Source: Mesorhabditis belari (Eukaryota; Nematoda; Chromadorea; Rhabditida; Rhabditidae). Taken from it: 64,000 nt of DNA. Location of the stretch: positions 1,016,501-1,080,500 of the forward strand of contig CAUEEP010000750.1 in NCBI GenBank assembly GCA_958450365.1, read 5' to 3'. The notes under the pieces were generated by a model. The model was not told where the DNA came from. It ran no database searches and saw nothing but the letters and a program-made list of their open reading frames with translations. The position numbers and the translations under genes are program-made. Shown in pieces: positions 54,566 to 64,000 of the stretch; position 1 is the stretch's first letter, and each line of letters starts with the position of its first letter.

Positions 54566-54744
54566 AACTACCTTTAGTGGTTACTCTCAAGTTCCGAGCT
54601 TAATCCGATGGAATTTGGAATTTTCTTGAAGCAAAAAGCGTGCTTTTGACAAGTGATTGACAAATTTATTCCCTAAAACCATGTGTGTTTTTTTTTCAAT
54701 TCTTTGTTCGCTTTATTATAGCTGTTTGTGTGACTCAAAAATCT

Positions 54745-55848
54745 TTAGTCGGCTCCTTCAGTCATCCATGAGTCACAAGATTGATCACCAATTGGAGTAT
54801 TTGAATAGAATTTGTTGCAAATCTCCGCATTGTCTCCATCAGCGATTAGCGCTTGATAGAGATTGTTGAAACCCTCGTGTTCTGATTTGACATAGTCCAT
54901 GCATTTTTGTTGCTAAATATAATGAGATGATGAGATTTTGAGGTTCTTAATCAGAAAACAAGTTGATACCGTGATCCTTTCGCCTTTGTCGGATTACGGT
55001 AGCACTTGAGTACTTTAGGTTACAGTTAATTGATCTCCTTTAGAACCGTTTCAAATGAAAGAGCTCAAATTAACTTTTCCAAAGCTTTCATTCAAACCCA
55101 CATCTCTGTTCTCGATATATTTATCATAGTATCCCTCATCGCATTTCTCGATGATCATTTTCAAATAGACTTCTTCGGTCATTTCACTCAATGGTTGTGT
55201 GTCCTCATTAAAAGTTGCTTTAAAGAAATCAATCAGTGTCTAAATTTATAGAAATAAGGCAATGCGTTTATGGACTTTTCTAAAATGGGTTCAATTTCAA
55301 AGGCTACCGTAATCTTGCCCAGTTTTATCCAAGATATCCACGTTTTGTCTGATTCTGTGAAAGTTCATAAATGAAACAGAATTCTACAGTAAGCTAGAGT
55401 AAGCTAGAGTAAGCTAGAGTAAGCTAGAGTAAGCTAGAGTAAGCTAGAGTAAGCTAGAGTAAGCTAGAGTAAGCTAGAGTAAGCTAGAGTAAGCTAGAGT
55501 AAGCTGTAGTAAGCTAGAGTAAGCTGTAGTAAGCTAGAGTAAGCTGTAGTAAGCTAGAGTAAGCTGTAGTAAGCTAGAGTAAGCTTAAACAAAAACTAGA
55601 GGCTAGATTACGATAGTCTTGCCTTTAGTTGCCAGGCTTTAGGAAATTTGTCACAAAGAAAAGCACTCAAGAGAATATTCAAATTCCAATTTCAGTAAGC
55701 TATTTAGTTTTACCTTTATTATAGTTTTATGACATTTCATTGCAAAACCCACAAAACAATCTCGACAATTCGAAATTTGCCTCTCAATAACATCGCCTGG
55801 TTGAGCAAAAATACACCCGAAAAGAATCACCAAAATAACCATTTTCAT
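54745..55848 (-). CDS. Secreted cysteine-containing protein, unknown function
   Basis: Exons on the minus strand: 55848-55714, 55239-55075 and 54912-54745. All phases close, giving 155 residues. Signal peptide MKMVILVILFGCIFAQ, then a mature chain with Cys in NCRDCFVGFAMKCHKT, IIEKCDEGYYDKY, QQKCMDYVKSEHEGFNN, EICNKFYS and QSCDSW. The Cys spacing and the CDEGYYDKY block recall small secreted nematode families such as the DUF19 group, but this is an impression, not a match. Intron 1 carries a 10-bp minisatellite. It would act outside the cell. Confidence 0.75.
55388..55586. repeat. Minisatellite, 10-bp unit, about 20 copies
   Basis: Unit GTAAGCTAGA with regular GTAAGCTGTA variants alternating in the right half. 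It lies in intron 1 of the minus-strand secreted protein. Confidence 0.95.
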
Positions 55849-56149
55849 TTTTCGGAAGAATGGATAGACTTTGGAGTATTTATAGTGAAAAAATTATGTG
55901 CAAAATAAATTTAGATAATGTAGAAATTAGAATAATTGATGTTCAGTTGAGAAATCGCTTTTTTTTTGCTTTTCTCACATTTCAATAGAGGTAAGCGGCG
56001 CTTTTGAAAAGGTGACTATTGAAATGGGAAAATGGGAAATCGGAAATGGGAAATCGATAGGCAATACTCATTTCACAGAGAAAAAAACCTTGCGAAATGT
56101 TTTGACTATACTTTTCTATGTAATTTGTTGTTAAAAGATGGAAAGAAAA

Positions 56150-56875
56150 CCTTTCTGGCTCACTTGTTTTTCTTAGATCACGATTTTCATTGCTTGGACA
56201 CAGAAGTTACACTCCAGAAGTGCCGCAAATTCTTTCATTTAACAAATTCGACACAACATTGAACAAGTTTAACAAGTTTACATAGCTGCGACAGAAGACA
56301 AGCGCCTCCTTTTATTTTTCACAGTTCATGAAAGCGAAAGGTTGGAAGTGGGTTCTCTGGAGTGACCAGAAAAAGACAAGACAATCTGGCTCACTTGTTT
56401 TTCTTGCAATCATGATTTTCATTGCTTAGACACAGAATTATCACTCCAGAAGTGCCGCAAATTGTTTCATTTAACAAATTCGACACAACATTGAACAAGT
56501 TTAACAAGTTTACATAAGTTTTCTGAGCTGCGACAGACAGACACGCGCCTCCTTTTATTTTACACAAAATTCATGCAAGCGAAACGTTTAGAAGTGGATT
56601 CTCTGAAGTGACCAGACAAAGACAAAGACAAAGATTAACATGTTCAACCCGGATAGTGGTCAAATGATTCGAAAACCTATTGAAACACGCTACAAACTCA
56701 AGTATCGCTACAAACTACAATCGCTACAAACTCAAGTATCTTCGTCCTACAGTCAAATTTAATGTTGGCGGAATCATGTTCACGTTTCTTATTGAAAAAT
56801 ACGTTTCTTCGCTTTATCACAAAGTTTATCATAAAAAAATAGAGGAAAACATTTGTTTAGTGAAGTAAACAGGCT
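56150..56875 (+). pseudogene. Tc3-like transposase remnant with internal duplication
   Basis: A block of about 120 bp (CACTTGTTTTTCTTAGATCA to ACATTGAACAAGTTTAACAA) occurs at 56158-56280 and 56390-56513. Each is followed by sequence reading GWKWVLWSDQKK-like, and later RYKLKYLRPTVKFNVGGIMF, the region before the catalytic part of Tc3/Tc1 transposases. Frames are broken. Confidence 0.6.
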
Positions 56876-57329
56876 TATTAAAGTTTTAAAAGCAAGATAG
56901 TAGAAGATTTTCTGATGCCCTTTACTATGGAAGCTCTTATCAAATAAAAACAATAACAAAAAGATTGAAAATTATGTAAACACTGAACTAGGTAAAACTT
57001 GAAAATACACATTTGACCGATTTATTTAACGTTTTTCTTGAAATGAATGATGGGTGGCTATGAGAACGACTACGAGAATGACTCAATAGGTAAGAAAAGA
57101 TTCTTGCCTCAATAGGTACCTCAATAGGTAAGAAAAAGTATTACATTTAAAACCTGGTGTTGCTTGAAAATACAGTAAAATCTGTGACGACTTCTGTTAA
57201 GCTATAGTATGGCGGAATTGATGTTGGTTTGGCCAGAAAGTCTTGTCTGCCTTTTTGAAATTATCGTTTATAAATGAATAATTAGCCGATCAACGTGTGG
57301 TTTGCTTTAAATAAAAAAAGATTATCGAA

Positions 57330-58047
57330 GACAAGCAATTGTTGGGATCCGGAGAAAAACCAAATCCTGAATCCAAGCCCGAACTCCACCGGAAGAAGAT
57401 CGTACTGAGCATTTGATTGGATACTGAATTATTCCATTTCTGGGGACTCGTTTAACTCTGTTGTCCAACTTGTGGTAAATCTAAAGATCTAATAAGTTTA
57501 AGAACCACTAGTGTTGTTTGAAAATACAGTAAAATCTGTTACGACTTTATTTACGCTATAGTATGGCGGAATAGATTATCGAAGACAAGCAATTGTTGGG
57601 GTCCGAGGAAAAACCAGATCCTTAATCCAAGCCTGAGCTCCACCGGAAGAAGATCGCACTGAGTATTTGATGGGATACTGAAGGACTGATTTGGAAGACC
57701 TAAAGGCACAATTATTACAGCCCCCCTATACACTGGGCAGCTAGATCGGCTCGCTCCTGAAGTTACAAGAGACCGAACAAAGGAAAGGTCATATTGCAGC
57801 ATGATAACCCAAGGTGCCAAAGTTGACCAAGGAAAAGCTGAAGGTTTTGGGTTTGGAGGCTCTCCCAAATCCTGTATATTCTTCCGACTTAGGCCCTTTT
57901 GTTTTTCATCTTGTCAGGAAGATGTTCGCTGAATTGGAAACCGAGCAATTTGATAAAGAAGAAATCGAAAATTGGTTGCGCGATTTCTTTGCTCGCCAAA
58001 CTCACGCGTTCTTGGAGAAAGGCATTCACGCTTTGGTCAATAAATGA
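57330..58047 (+). pseudogene. Mariner transposase remnant, partly duplicated
   Basis: Segment 57329-57440 (KPELHRKKIVLSI type) is repeated at 57577-57680. The second copy runs on: LTKEKLKVLGLEALPNPVYS, a degraded SPDLAPSDYHLF block (SSDLGPFVFHL), then EIENWLRDFFARQ and FLEKGIHALVNK with a stop. Earlier frames contain stops. The catalytic Asp of the third position is lost (PF for PSD). Confidence 0.8.
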
Positions 58048-58799
58048 GAACAATTGAGATTTAATAATGGTGAATATAGCATGAATAATATATATAGAAT
58101 GAATATATGTTTTGGTTTTCAAGAAATTACAATTCAAAAAAGTGGTCAAGACTTAAAAAACCTTATAAAATAGCTCTGAATTGATTGAAGTCCGTAGCTA
58201 ACTATAGCTGTAATTCTTGCCTACGGAAGTACAAGGTGAACTTTGAAGCACGGTATCCGGCAGGTTTGCTAAAGGTTGGACCCAGTAGCTCTCGAATCAA
58301 ACAACCAAGCTTGAGGATTTCAGTGAAGACTCTTGACTATACGGATTGGAGCGTATTGAATTCGAATTGGACTTGAAAAACTGGACTCGAACGGAACGAT
58401 CGGATCAAAGTTTATGTTTCCCTTAAAACTTGTTTAGTTCAAAGTCTTTTCAATCTGGGTAACTTCATATTCGGATAAGTTCGCCTTTAAAAAAGTTGGT
58501 TTCAGTAAAATGGCCTCTTTTCAAGATCTGTGAAAGTGTTTCAGGGATCTAGATTTACTAAATTCAACTGTCAACCATCAATTCAACCAATGAACCAGTA
58601 ATTGCTTGTCTTTGTCCTGTTTTCTGATTGTTTTGAAAGAGTTTCAATGCATTGTAATGTATCACTCAGAGATTCGAGAAGCTAAAGTCTCATCAAATTG
58701 TTTATTTTGATGATCACTGATTGTGAGCGTTGCCCTTTTCAATAAACAAACACTTTTCTCTGAAAACATTTCAACTAAATTCTTCTCAAAGTGTCAAAA
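58048..58799. other. Upstream region of the third CTLD gene
   Basis: No coding evidence. A microsatellite-like (GAATATA)n stretch is near 58075. The promoter of the next gene is presumably near its right end. Confidence 0.4.
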
Positions 58800-61256
58800 A
58801 TGTATCTAATTCAAATATTATCTATTCTTCTCATTTCTGGGATTTATGCCAGTAATCAGTGTCCCGAGAAATGGAGTTATTTTGAGAAAACTGATGGTTG
58901 TTATCATTTAAATGTGAGTTTTTTGAAAAAAGTAAATGATATGATGATGATAAATGATAAAGTTTAGAATTTCACAAATGATGAGAATGATCGCTGGAAA
59001 ATGTACACAGCGAAAGAAGCTGAAGAAAAATGTAAAGAATGGGAGTCTCATTTGGTGTCGATTCACTCAAAAGATGAGGATGATTTTCTTCAAGGTGAGT
59101 TTTTCATCGGTGTTACGACTTTTAAGGGAAATTTAATCTAGCTATCACATCATTTAAAGCCTTATAACTAGGGATAAAGTTCATTGGGACATAGAATCTG
59201 CTCCAGTAGCTCATAGTTCTTGAAATCTAACTGCTGGAATGCTAAAATCTCCTGTTTCATTGCAATGTACTGTCGCGACAGTACATTGCATTTTGCAAAA
59301 TACACTAAAAACATGGCCGAGTGGCCTAAGGCGCGCGACGTGAATCCCGCGCCAAAGTATGGGGTTGTTGGTTCGGCTCTCCCGCGCACTTGAGCTCTTA
59401 TTTTGCATATTCCTTAATTGTTTTGAGTGAATACGATACATAGCTACATTGTTCTTTTGAACAAAACAATTGTCCAATAGAGAATTTTTTAGATTTTCTC
59501 ATTTCTTTTTTAAAAAATGTTATAACTTTTTGTAGTGTTGAGCAAATTTGATGATTTTTGCATCAAAATGTTCGTAAGAGTCTCTAGAATAAAACTCATC
59601 CCTTCGTTTTTGGTTCTAGACCCTCGTTGTCGAGTTACGAGCCCCAAACTGCAGGGTACCACAAAATTTCGCATGCAAAATGACCAAAAAACCGCTAAAA
59701 CTAAATTTAAAAAATTTCTGTCAGAGGGATTTGAAAAATTCCTTCAGATTCGGAATCAGCACAATTTTCCGCATCTAAAAAAGATACTCCCAGAAAAATC
59801 CGATAGAAAACGCATTTTCGCGCCGATGTGCCTCTCGCCGATCGCGCTCTTTTTACAGCTCCTCCTTCATCAATCGCAATGTTAAGTGTACTGAAACAAA
59901 GCAAAATTTCAATATTCTTTAAACACTTTAATTGCAATTCAGCTTTTAAGCCGAATTTTTCTGATCCAGGAATAATATAGTCGAACTTCGATATAACAAA
60001 CTGCAAGGGTGCAATATAACGAACTTCGATAGAACGAACGCGAACCAGCCGAAGAGTTCGTTATGTTGAAGGGTACTTTATATCGAAATTCGTTGTATAG
60101 AAGCAAATAACTAAAAATAGCTGAGGTTCAGGGCTATTTTTGATACCTAAGCGCGCATTATAGCATGAACCAGTGTCGAGAAAAACTCGTTCAAAGCTAG
60201 ACTAGATAACACTCTGCACCGTCATTATGGGGCCGGGGTACTATTACAGTATTTACGGTAGGTTAATGCATTCAAAAAGTGTTTTTTTGAAAAAATGTTG
60301 GCAAAATCTTGGTTAGTCTTTAAGCGACTCTAGCTTTGGAGTAGTTCCAAGTGTCAAGTATCAAGGAGTATCAAAGTATCTATCAAACCTATCTACCTAT
60401 AATGTAATAGCACTCCACAGTCGCCGAGTCGCAAAAGTTGTTTAGTATTTCATTTTTTTCAAAGCGCCCTACTTTACTTTAAGAAATAGGCCTGAATTTC
60501 AGCTTTCATTTGATACCTAAGCGCGCATTGTAGCATAAACGAGTGTCGAGAAAAACGCGTTCAAAACTAGACTACGCAACACTCCGCACAGTCATTATGG
60601 GGGTGGGGTTCAATTACAGTATTTACGGTAAGCGTTTAGTCGGGATTGAATACAGAGTTCGTTATATTGAAGTGTACGTTATATCGAAATTCGACTGTAT
60701 ATAGAAATATAAACTTATAGAATTAATCAAATCGAATGTGAAAGAACTGAAGGACGGACACAACCCGTGTTTCTTCCAATATGCGTGGATTGGATTGAGA
60801 GGAAATGGAAAAGCAAACTCGGGAAGTTGGACTGATGACACTCCCGTTGATTACACTAGTTACGCAAAGGCTGAGGAGCTAGATAACAAATTTTGGAAGG
60901 TTGGAAGATTTTGATGCTTTGATTGACGCTGATTAAGTTTAAATTTAAAAGTCTAGCCTATCACTTTCACTTAAGCAATACTGAGCAATCCTTTTTGAGC
61001 ACAAATTAACCCACCGTTTAAGTTAATAAGTTATTAACCCACCCACAATTAACCCACCAAATTAACCTACCAATAAGTTTGTCCAAAAGCTAAAAACAAA
61101 ATCAGATCTATTGATGAGCTTCTTAAACTTCTTAAACTTTAGATTGGAAACGATGAATCGTGTCAAATCCAAGGATGGGCATGGTCCGGTGAAGAAGCTC
61201 ATAAGAATGCCCGTTTCATCTGCAAAAAGCAAAACAAAATCATGTTAGCTAACTAG
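58800..61256 (+). CDS. Secreted single C-type lectin domain protein
   Basis: Four exons: 58800-58913, 58968-59094, 60721-60899 and 61143-61256. All phases close, giving 177 residues. Signal peptide MYLIQILSILLISGIYA. The domain begins CPEKWSYFEKTDGCYHLN, continues TAKEAEEKCKEWESHLVSIH and YAWIGLRGNGKANSGSWTDD, and ends DESCQIQGWAW and NARFICKK. Canonical Cys positions are present. The EPN/QPD sugar-site motif is absent, so calcium-dependent sugar binding is doubtful. Intron 2 is 1.6 kb and packed with a tRNA-like segment and nested transposons, the last ending 18 bp before exon 3. It is a distant paralogue of the CTLD genes at 28-37 kb, with different exon borders. Confidence 0.88.
59261..59290. 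repeat. 30-bp perfect palindrome
   Basis: TGCAATGTACTGTCG followed at once by its exact reverse complement, without spacer. It sits 25 bp before a tRNA-like segment. Confidence 0.95.
59313..59395 (+). repeat. tRNA-Ser/Leu-like pseudogene segment
   Basis: ATGGCCGAGTGGCCTAAGGC is a strong A-box/D-arm of the class II type, and TGGTTCGGCTCTCCC a B box. The anticodon arm does not give a 7-base loop, and the acceptor ends do not pair. Probably a decayed tRNA or SINE head. Confidence 0.55.
59600..59860. repeat. Diverged half of foldback element K
   Basis: Matches the order AAATTTCTGTCAGAGGGATT, ATTCGGAATCAGCACAATTT, CGATAGAAAACGCATTTTCG and CGCCGATGTGCC seen in the arms at 41.6 and 44.6 kb. Confidence 0.6.
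59977..60702. mobile_element. Pogo/Tc-like element with two family L MITE pieces inside
   Basis: Ends GTCGAACTTCGATATAACAA and the inverse TTATATCGAAATTCGACTGT, with further inner ATATAACGAACTTCG repeats. It holds a truncated family L copy (about 60110-60262) and a nearly complete one (about 60403-60632). It lies in intron 2 of the CTLD gene. Confidence 0.75.
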
Positions 61257-61321
61257 TTTTCAAGTGCAATCTTTCAAATGCAATTTAAAAGATTTGTGAT
61301 TTCTATTTCTATTCATTCCAA

Positions 61322-62621
61322 TCAATAACATTTAATGCACAATTTCATATAGTAAAGATGAAGTCTTAAGAAGAAAAACACGGTCAACGTCCACACCATA
61401 ACTATTGAGACGATCACCATTTTTGCGTAAGGATCATTGTTGAGAATGTGATAGAGAATATGGGGAATACAAGAGATCGCAACAATCATCTAAAGAAATA
61501 CATGTTTTGCTTGTTTACCTCATTTGTTTACATCGTTAACTTTATAGCGAAATCTAAATAACCTGGATAGATTAGAATACATTATATCTGTCATAGGAAA
61601 GGCTAACTTGTGTAGACTATGAGTAAGTAGGCTAAAAGATCCATAGTTTCTCACCAAATAAACCATAAACACAATTAAAAGTTCACGACGCTTAAAGAGA
61701 ATTGCGTAGATTCCAACAAAAACGATTCCTTATCGGGTAAACCTAACATAAATGGGCAATGGGCTCTATAATCTCTATAATTTTTTTTATTGTCATCTTC
61801 TTGACACTTTGCTTCCTGTTTGCTAAAATAGGTGATTCTGAAAAGTTAAGGCATTAGATTTTTAAGTACTTCGAATGGTTAGTTACTTTAAATGGGATCT
61901 ATTACCTATCCATTAATCCATTAAAAACTTGTCATTCAAAAAGTGATTAAGTCACTTCATCCTGAAGAAAATTTTTGTCAAAAACTTTTTGAAATAGACG
62001 AGTTTATCAAAAAGATTTGGGAAGAATTGATGGTTTGGTTTTTCAGAAATCATCGTGCAAACTTTTTCTACGAATTTTCTTGCCAATCTAGTAGATAACC
62101 TGTATAAACTTGAAAATATGCCTTTATGCATAGCAAAGTCTAACTTGTGCAGACTATCTATGAGTAAGTAAGCTATGGTTAAGTAAGCTATGGGTAAGTA
62201 AGCTACGGCTAAGTAAGCTATGGGTAAGTAAGCTATGGGTAAGTAAGCTATGGGTAAGTAAGCTATGGGTAAGTGAGCTACGGGTAAGTAAGCTATGGGT
62301 CTAAAAGCAAGTATTGCATAGATCCTCACCAAATAAACCATAAAAACAATTAAAAGTCCACGACGTTTAAAGAGAATCGCGTAGATTCCAATACAACAAA
62401 AGATGATGTAGGAGAGAAAAATAGCCGTGCCAGCGATTGTGTTAATTGTTTCGAGAGGACTCTTTGAGAACATTTCTTCTAATGAACTGAAATAAAACAC
62501 ATTACCACCTATAGTTGATGAAAATCAAGCTTTAAAATTCAACTCACCCTTCACTTTTCACGAGATGAGTTAGAGACCAAAAAACGGCATCGACAACAAT
62601 GAAAAGAGCCGAGAAAATCAT
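61322..62621 (-). CDS. Small four-helix membrane protein, unknown function
   Basis: Exons on the minus strand: 62621-62548, 62486-62330 and 61489-61322. All phases close, giving 132 residues. Four hydrophobic stretches: FSALFIVVDAVFWSLTHLV, AGTAIFLSYIIFCCIGIYAI, a third spanning RGLLIVFMVYLMIVAISCI, and MVIVSIVMVWTLTVFFFLRL. A TTACAG acceptor 44 bp upstream of the ATG could serve trans-splicing. Between exons 2 and 3 (61650-61740) lies a partial second copy of exon 2 (GIYAILFKRRELLIVFMVYL) with a GTGAGA donor but no acceptor of its own. A further 50-bp copy of exon 1 is at 20.6 kb. No family could be named. Confidence 0.75.
62158..62300. repeat. Minisatellite, 15-bp unit
   Basis: Unit AAGTAAGCTATGGGT, about nine copies, in intron 2 of the minus-strand 4-TM gene. 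The AYLPIAYLPI open frame through it is periodic artefact. Confidence 0.93.
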
Positions 62622-62913
62622 GATGAAAGCCTAGAAAGTTTTTCGATGACTTGGGAGCTTTTTTCTGTAACGAAATACATGAGTAACTTTAACTGTACAG
62701 CTTTGACATAAGACTTAGTGGCTTGTTAATCAAGTGTTCATTATTGAGACATATTTCTTAAATCTTAAGAAATGTTTCTTAAGAAAATTATTTTTTAAAT
62801 CCTCAAAACTCAAAAATTTTCGCAAGCTTTTTGTGTTTTACTTGTTGTTAGTTTTGTTGTCATTCTGTAACCATATCCATATAAAAATCAGAGCTAGAAG
62901 AACAACTCAATTA

Positions 62914-63431
62914 TTGGGTTCATGAATTAAAAACTGCGGGCTATTGTTATATGTCACAGTTTGAGCACTTTCTTCAAAAGAAACCAGTTTTGGTGTCAAT
63001 GGAAAAGTTGTAGAGAATCAAAAATCAAGCTTATATCCCATTCTCAGAACGATTCAGAACCTGGTTTTCAAGAAATGCCAAATTTACGAATTTTCACAAA
63101 ACTTGCATTTTAAGCGAAACTGCTAAGTGTATCTTTTTGGAAATTTGGATATAAGCCTAATTTTTGATTCTCTACAACTTTTCTATTGACACCAAAATGG
63201 GTTTCTTTTGAAGAAAGTGCTCAAACTGGGACATCTCCAGTCCTCCATTTCTGAGTCTCACACTTGTCTCACACACAAACCAAAACCCTACTACGAAAGA
63301 GGAATCCGCAAATTGCCTGTAAAATGGGCAGAAGTCGTCAATAATAATGGAAACTATTTCGAATGAATTCATGGCTTTATGTTGAATAAATTTTAGTTCA
63401 AAGTCCAGCACTTTTTAATTCACCAACCCAA
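62914..63431 (+). mobile_element. MITE family A, copy 7
   Basis: Complete, TA-flanked. Left end TTGGGTTCATGAATTAAAAA, right end the inverse of TTGGGTTGGTGAATTAAAAA. It carries the transposase-tail remnant like copy 1. Confidence 0.88.
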
Positions 63432-63443
63432 TACGTCATACTT

Positions 63444-63662
63444 TCATTATCAGTTTTGACTCTGCTCTTTGCGATTACATCACAAAGAGTTGACTACCTA
63501 GTTTACCGCTCCGGAAGACCGCAAAAACGATCTTTACAGATAAGACTCATTCTGAACAGCATTTCGAAAACAAACAGATTGACTCCACAAAATGAAAAAC
63601 ACTTATTTTTCGTCTTACAAACCTTGTGCTTCTTTCTCATTTTAGGCCAAGTCGTTGATTGA
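63444..63662 (+). CDS. Fragment of a possible nematode 7TM chemoreceptor
   Basis: An acceptor TTATCAG at 63452 opens a frame: ITSQRVDYLVYRSGRPQKRS, LQIRLILNSISK, then NEKHLFFVLQTLCFFLILGQ and a stop at 63662. A basic loop followed by a hydrophobic helix starting with Glu-Lys is how the third loop and sixth helix of worm chemoreceptors look. No other exon is visible. It abuts a MITE on the left. Confidence 0.3.
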   Translation, partial: SLSVLTLLFAITSQRVDYLVYRSGRPQKRSLQIRLILNSISKTNRLTPQNEKHLFFVLQTLCFFLILGQVVD

Positions 63663-64000
63663 ATTTGCTAAAACTTTTTATCAATTAAAAGAAGAAATTC
63701 TGTTACACAAGAGTGCGGTGGTTTAGGAAGGGGGCTGACGGGGATTTTGCATTTCTGTATCGAATCAAGTGAGCCGGATCGATTCACTGAGCGGTAGTCT
63801 AAAATGATTGGCAATGGGAAACGTTGCACATGTACTTTGGCCTCAATTTCGCAAACAATCACTTGCTTGCATACTCAATTCGATCCTTGCAACGATAATT
63901 TGATGTCAGTATTAAGAAAAGCGTTTTTAAGGAGAATTGATAGTACTTGTGACTTTTAATCTTTACTAGGCTTACACCAAGTAGTTGTTAATTAAAGTCA
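63663..64000. other. Non-coding end of the window
   Basis: Nothing I can support. Confidence 0.4.

Noticed and set aside
62158..62310. AYLPIAYLPI extension of the 4-TM exon
   Set aside because: The donor GTGAGG at 62329-62324 ends the exon. The extension is a minisatellite in the intron.
63172..63411. 79-codon minus-strand frame shared by several MITE copies
   Set aside because: It is antisense to the mariner transposase tail and to the MITE hairpin. Recurrence is due to repetition.

Overview
This window looks like nuclear DNA of a nematode, probably a rhabditid relative. It is AT-rich. The genes are cut into small exons (50-300 bp) with GT-AG introns whose acceptors look like TTTCAG or TTTTAG. 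The proteins are worm-typical: secreted C-type-lectin (CTLD) proteins, a divergent JNK-like MAP kinase, a small secreted MBLAC1-like metallo-beta-lactamase, an SLC2 sugar-transporter relative, and small secreted or 4-TM orphans. I see no rRNA, no clean tRNA and no CRISPR. Exon models were made by hand from splice motifs and reading phase. Where all phases close I say so.

Layout. 0-9.3 kb: transposon debris, a foldback element, the tail of a frameshifted ADP-ribosylglycohydrolase gene (minus) and two minisatellites. 9.35-14.26 kb: a JNK-like kinase (+) whose last two exons are tandemly duplicated. 15.6-19.07 kb: the metallo-beta-lactamase (+). 19.3-20.6 kb: MITEs around a stray copy of two CTLD exons. 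20.9-26.9 kb: an SLC2-type transporter (minus) with one exon split by a 499-bp hAT-like MITE with a perfect 8-bp target duplication. 28.6-39.1 kb: a CTLD cluster (two full genes and several broken copies). 39.9-41.2 kb: a coiled-coil plus endonuclease/exonuclease/phosphatase (EEP) gene. 41.5-44.7 kb: nested transposons around a dead pogo/Tigger transposase. 44.9-48.2 kb: mariner/Tc1-type debris and duplications. 48.8-53.3 kb: a 7TM-like end fragment and a SulP/SLC26-like membrane protein. 54.7-55.85 kb: a secreted Cys-containing protein (minus). 56-58 kb: Tc3-type and mariner remnants. 58.8-61.3 kb: a third CTLD gene. 61.3-62.6 kb: a 4-TM protein (minus). The window ends in a MITE and a chemoreceptor-like fragment.

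The genes do not form an operon or pathway. What joins the region is mobile DNA. Six or more MITE families, most flanked by TA, sit in introns, in each other and once in an exon. Several are traceable to their parents: one carries a mariner transposase C-terminus, one a mariner helix-turn-helix, and one shares its ends with the pogo-like element. Minisatellites with 10-24 bp units occupy many introns, and several dispersed repeats end in tRNA-like Pol III promoter segments. CTLD exons have been copied repeatedly, at least once together with an adjoining MITE.
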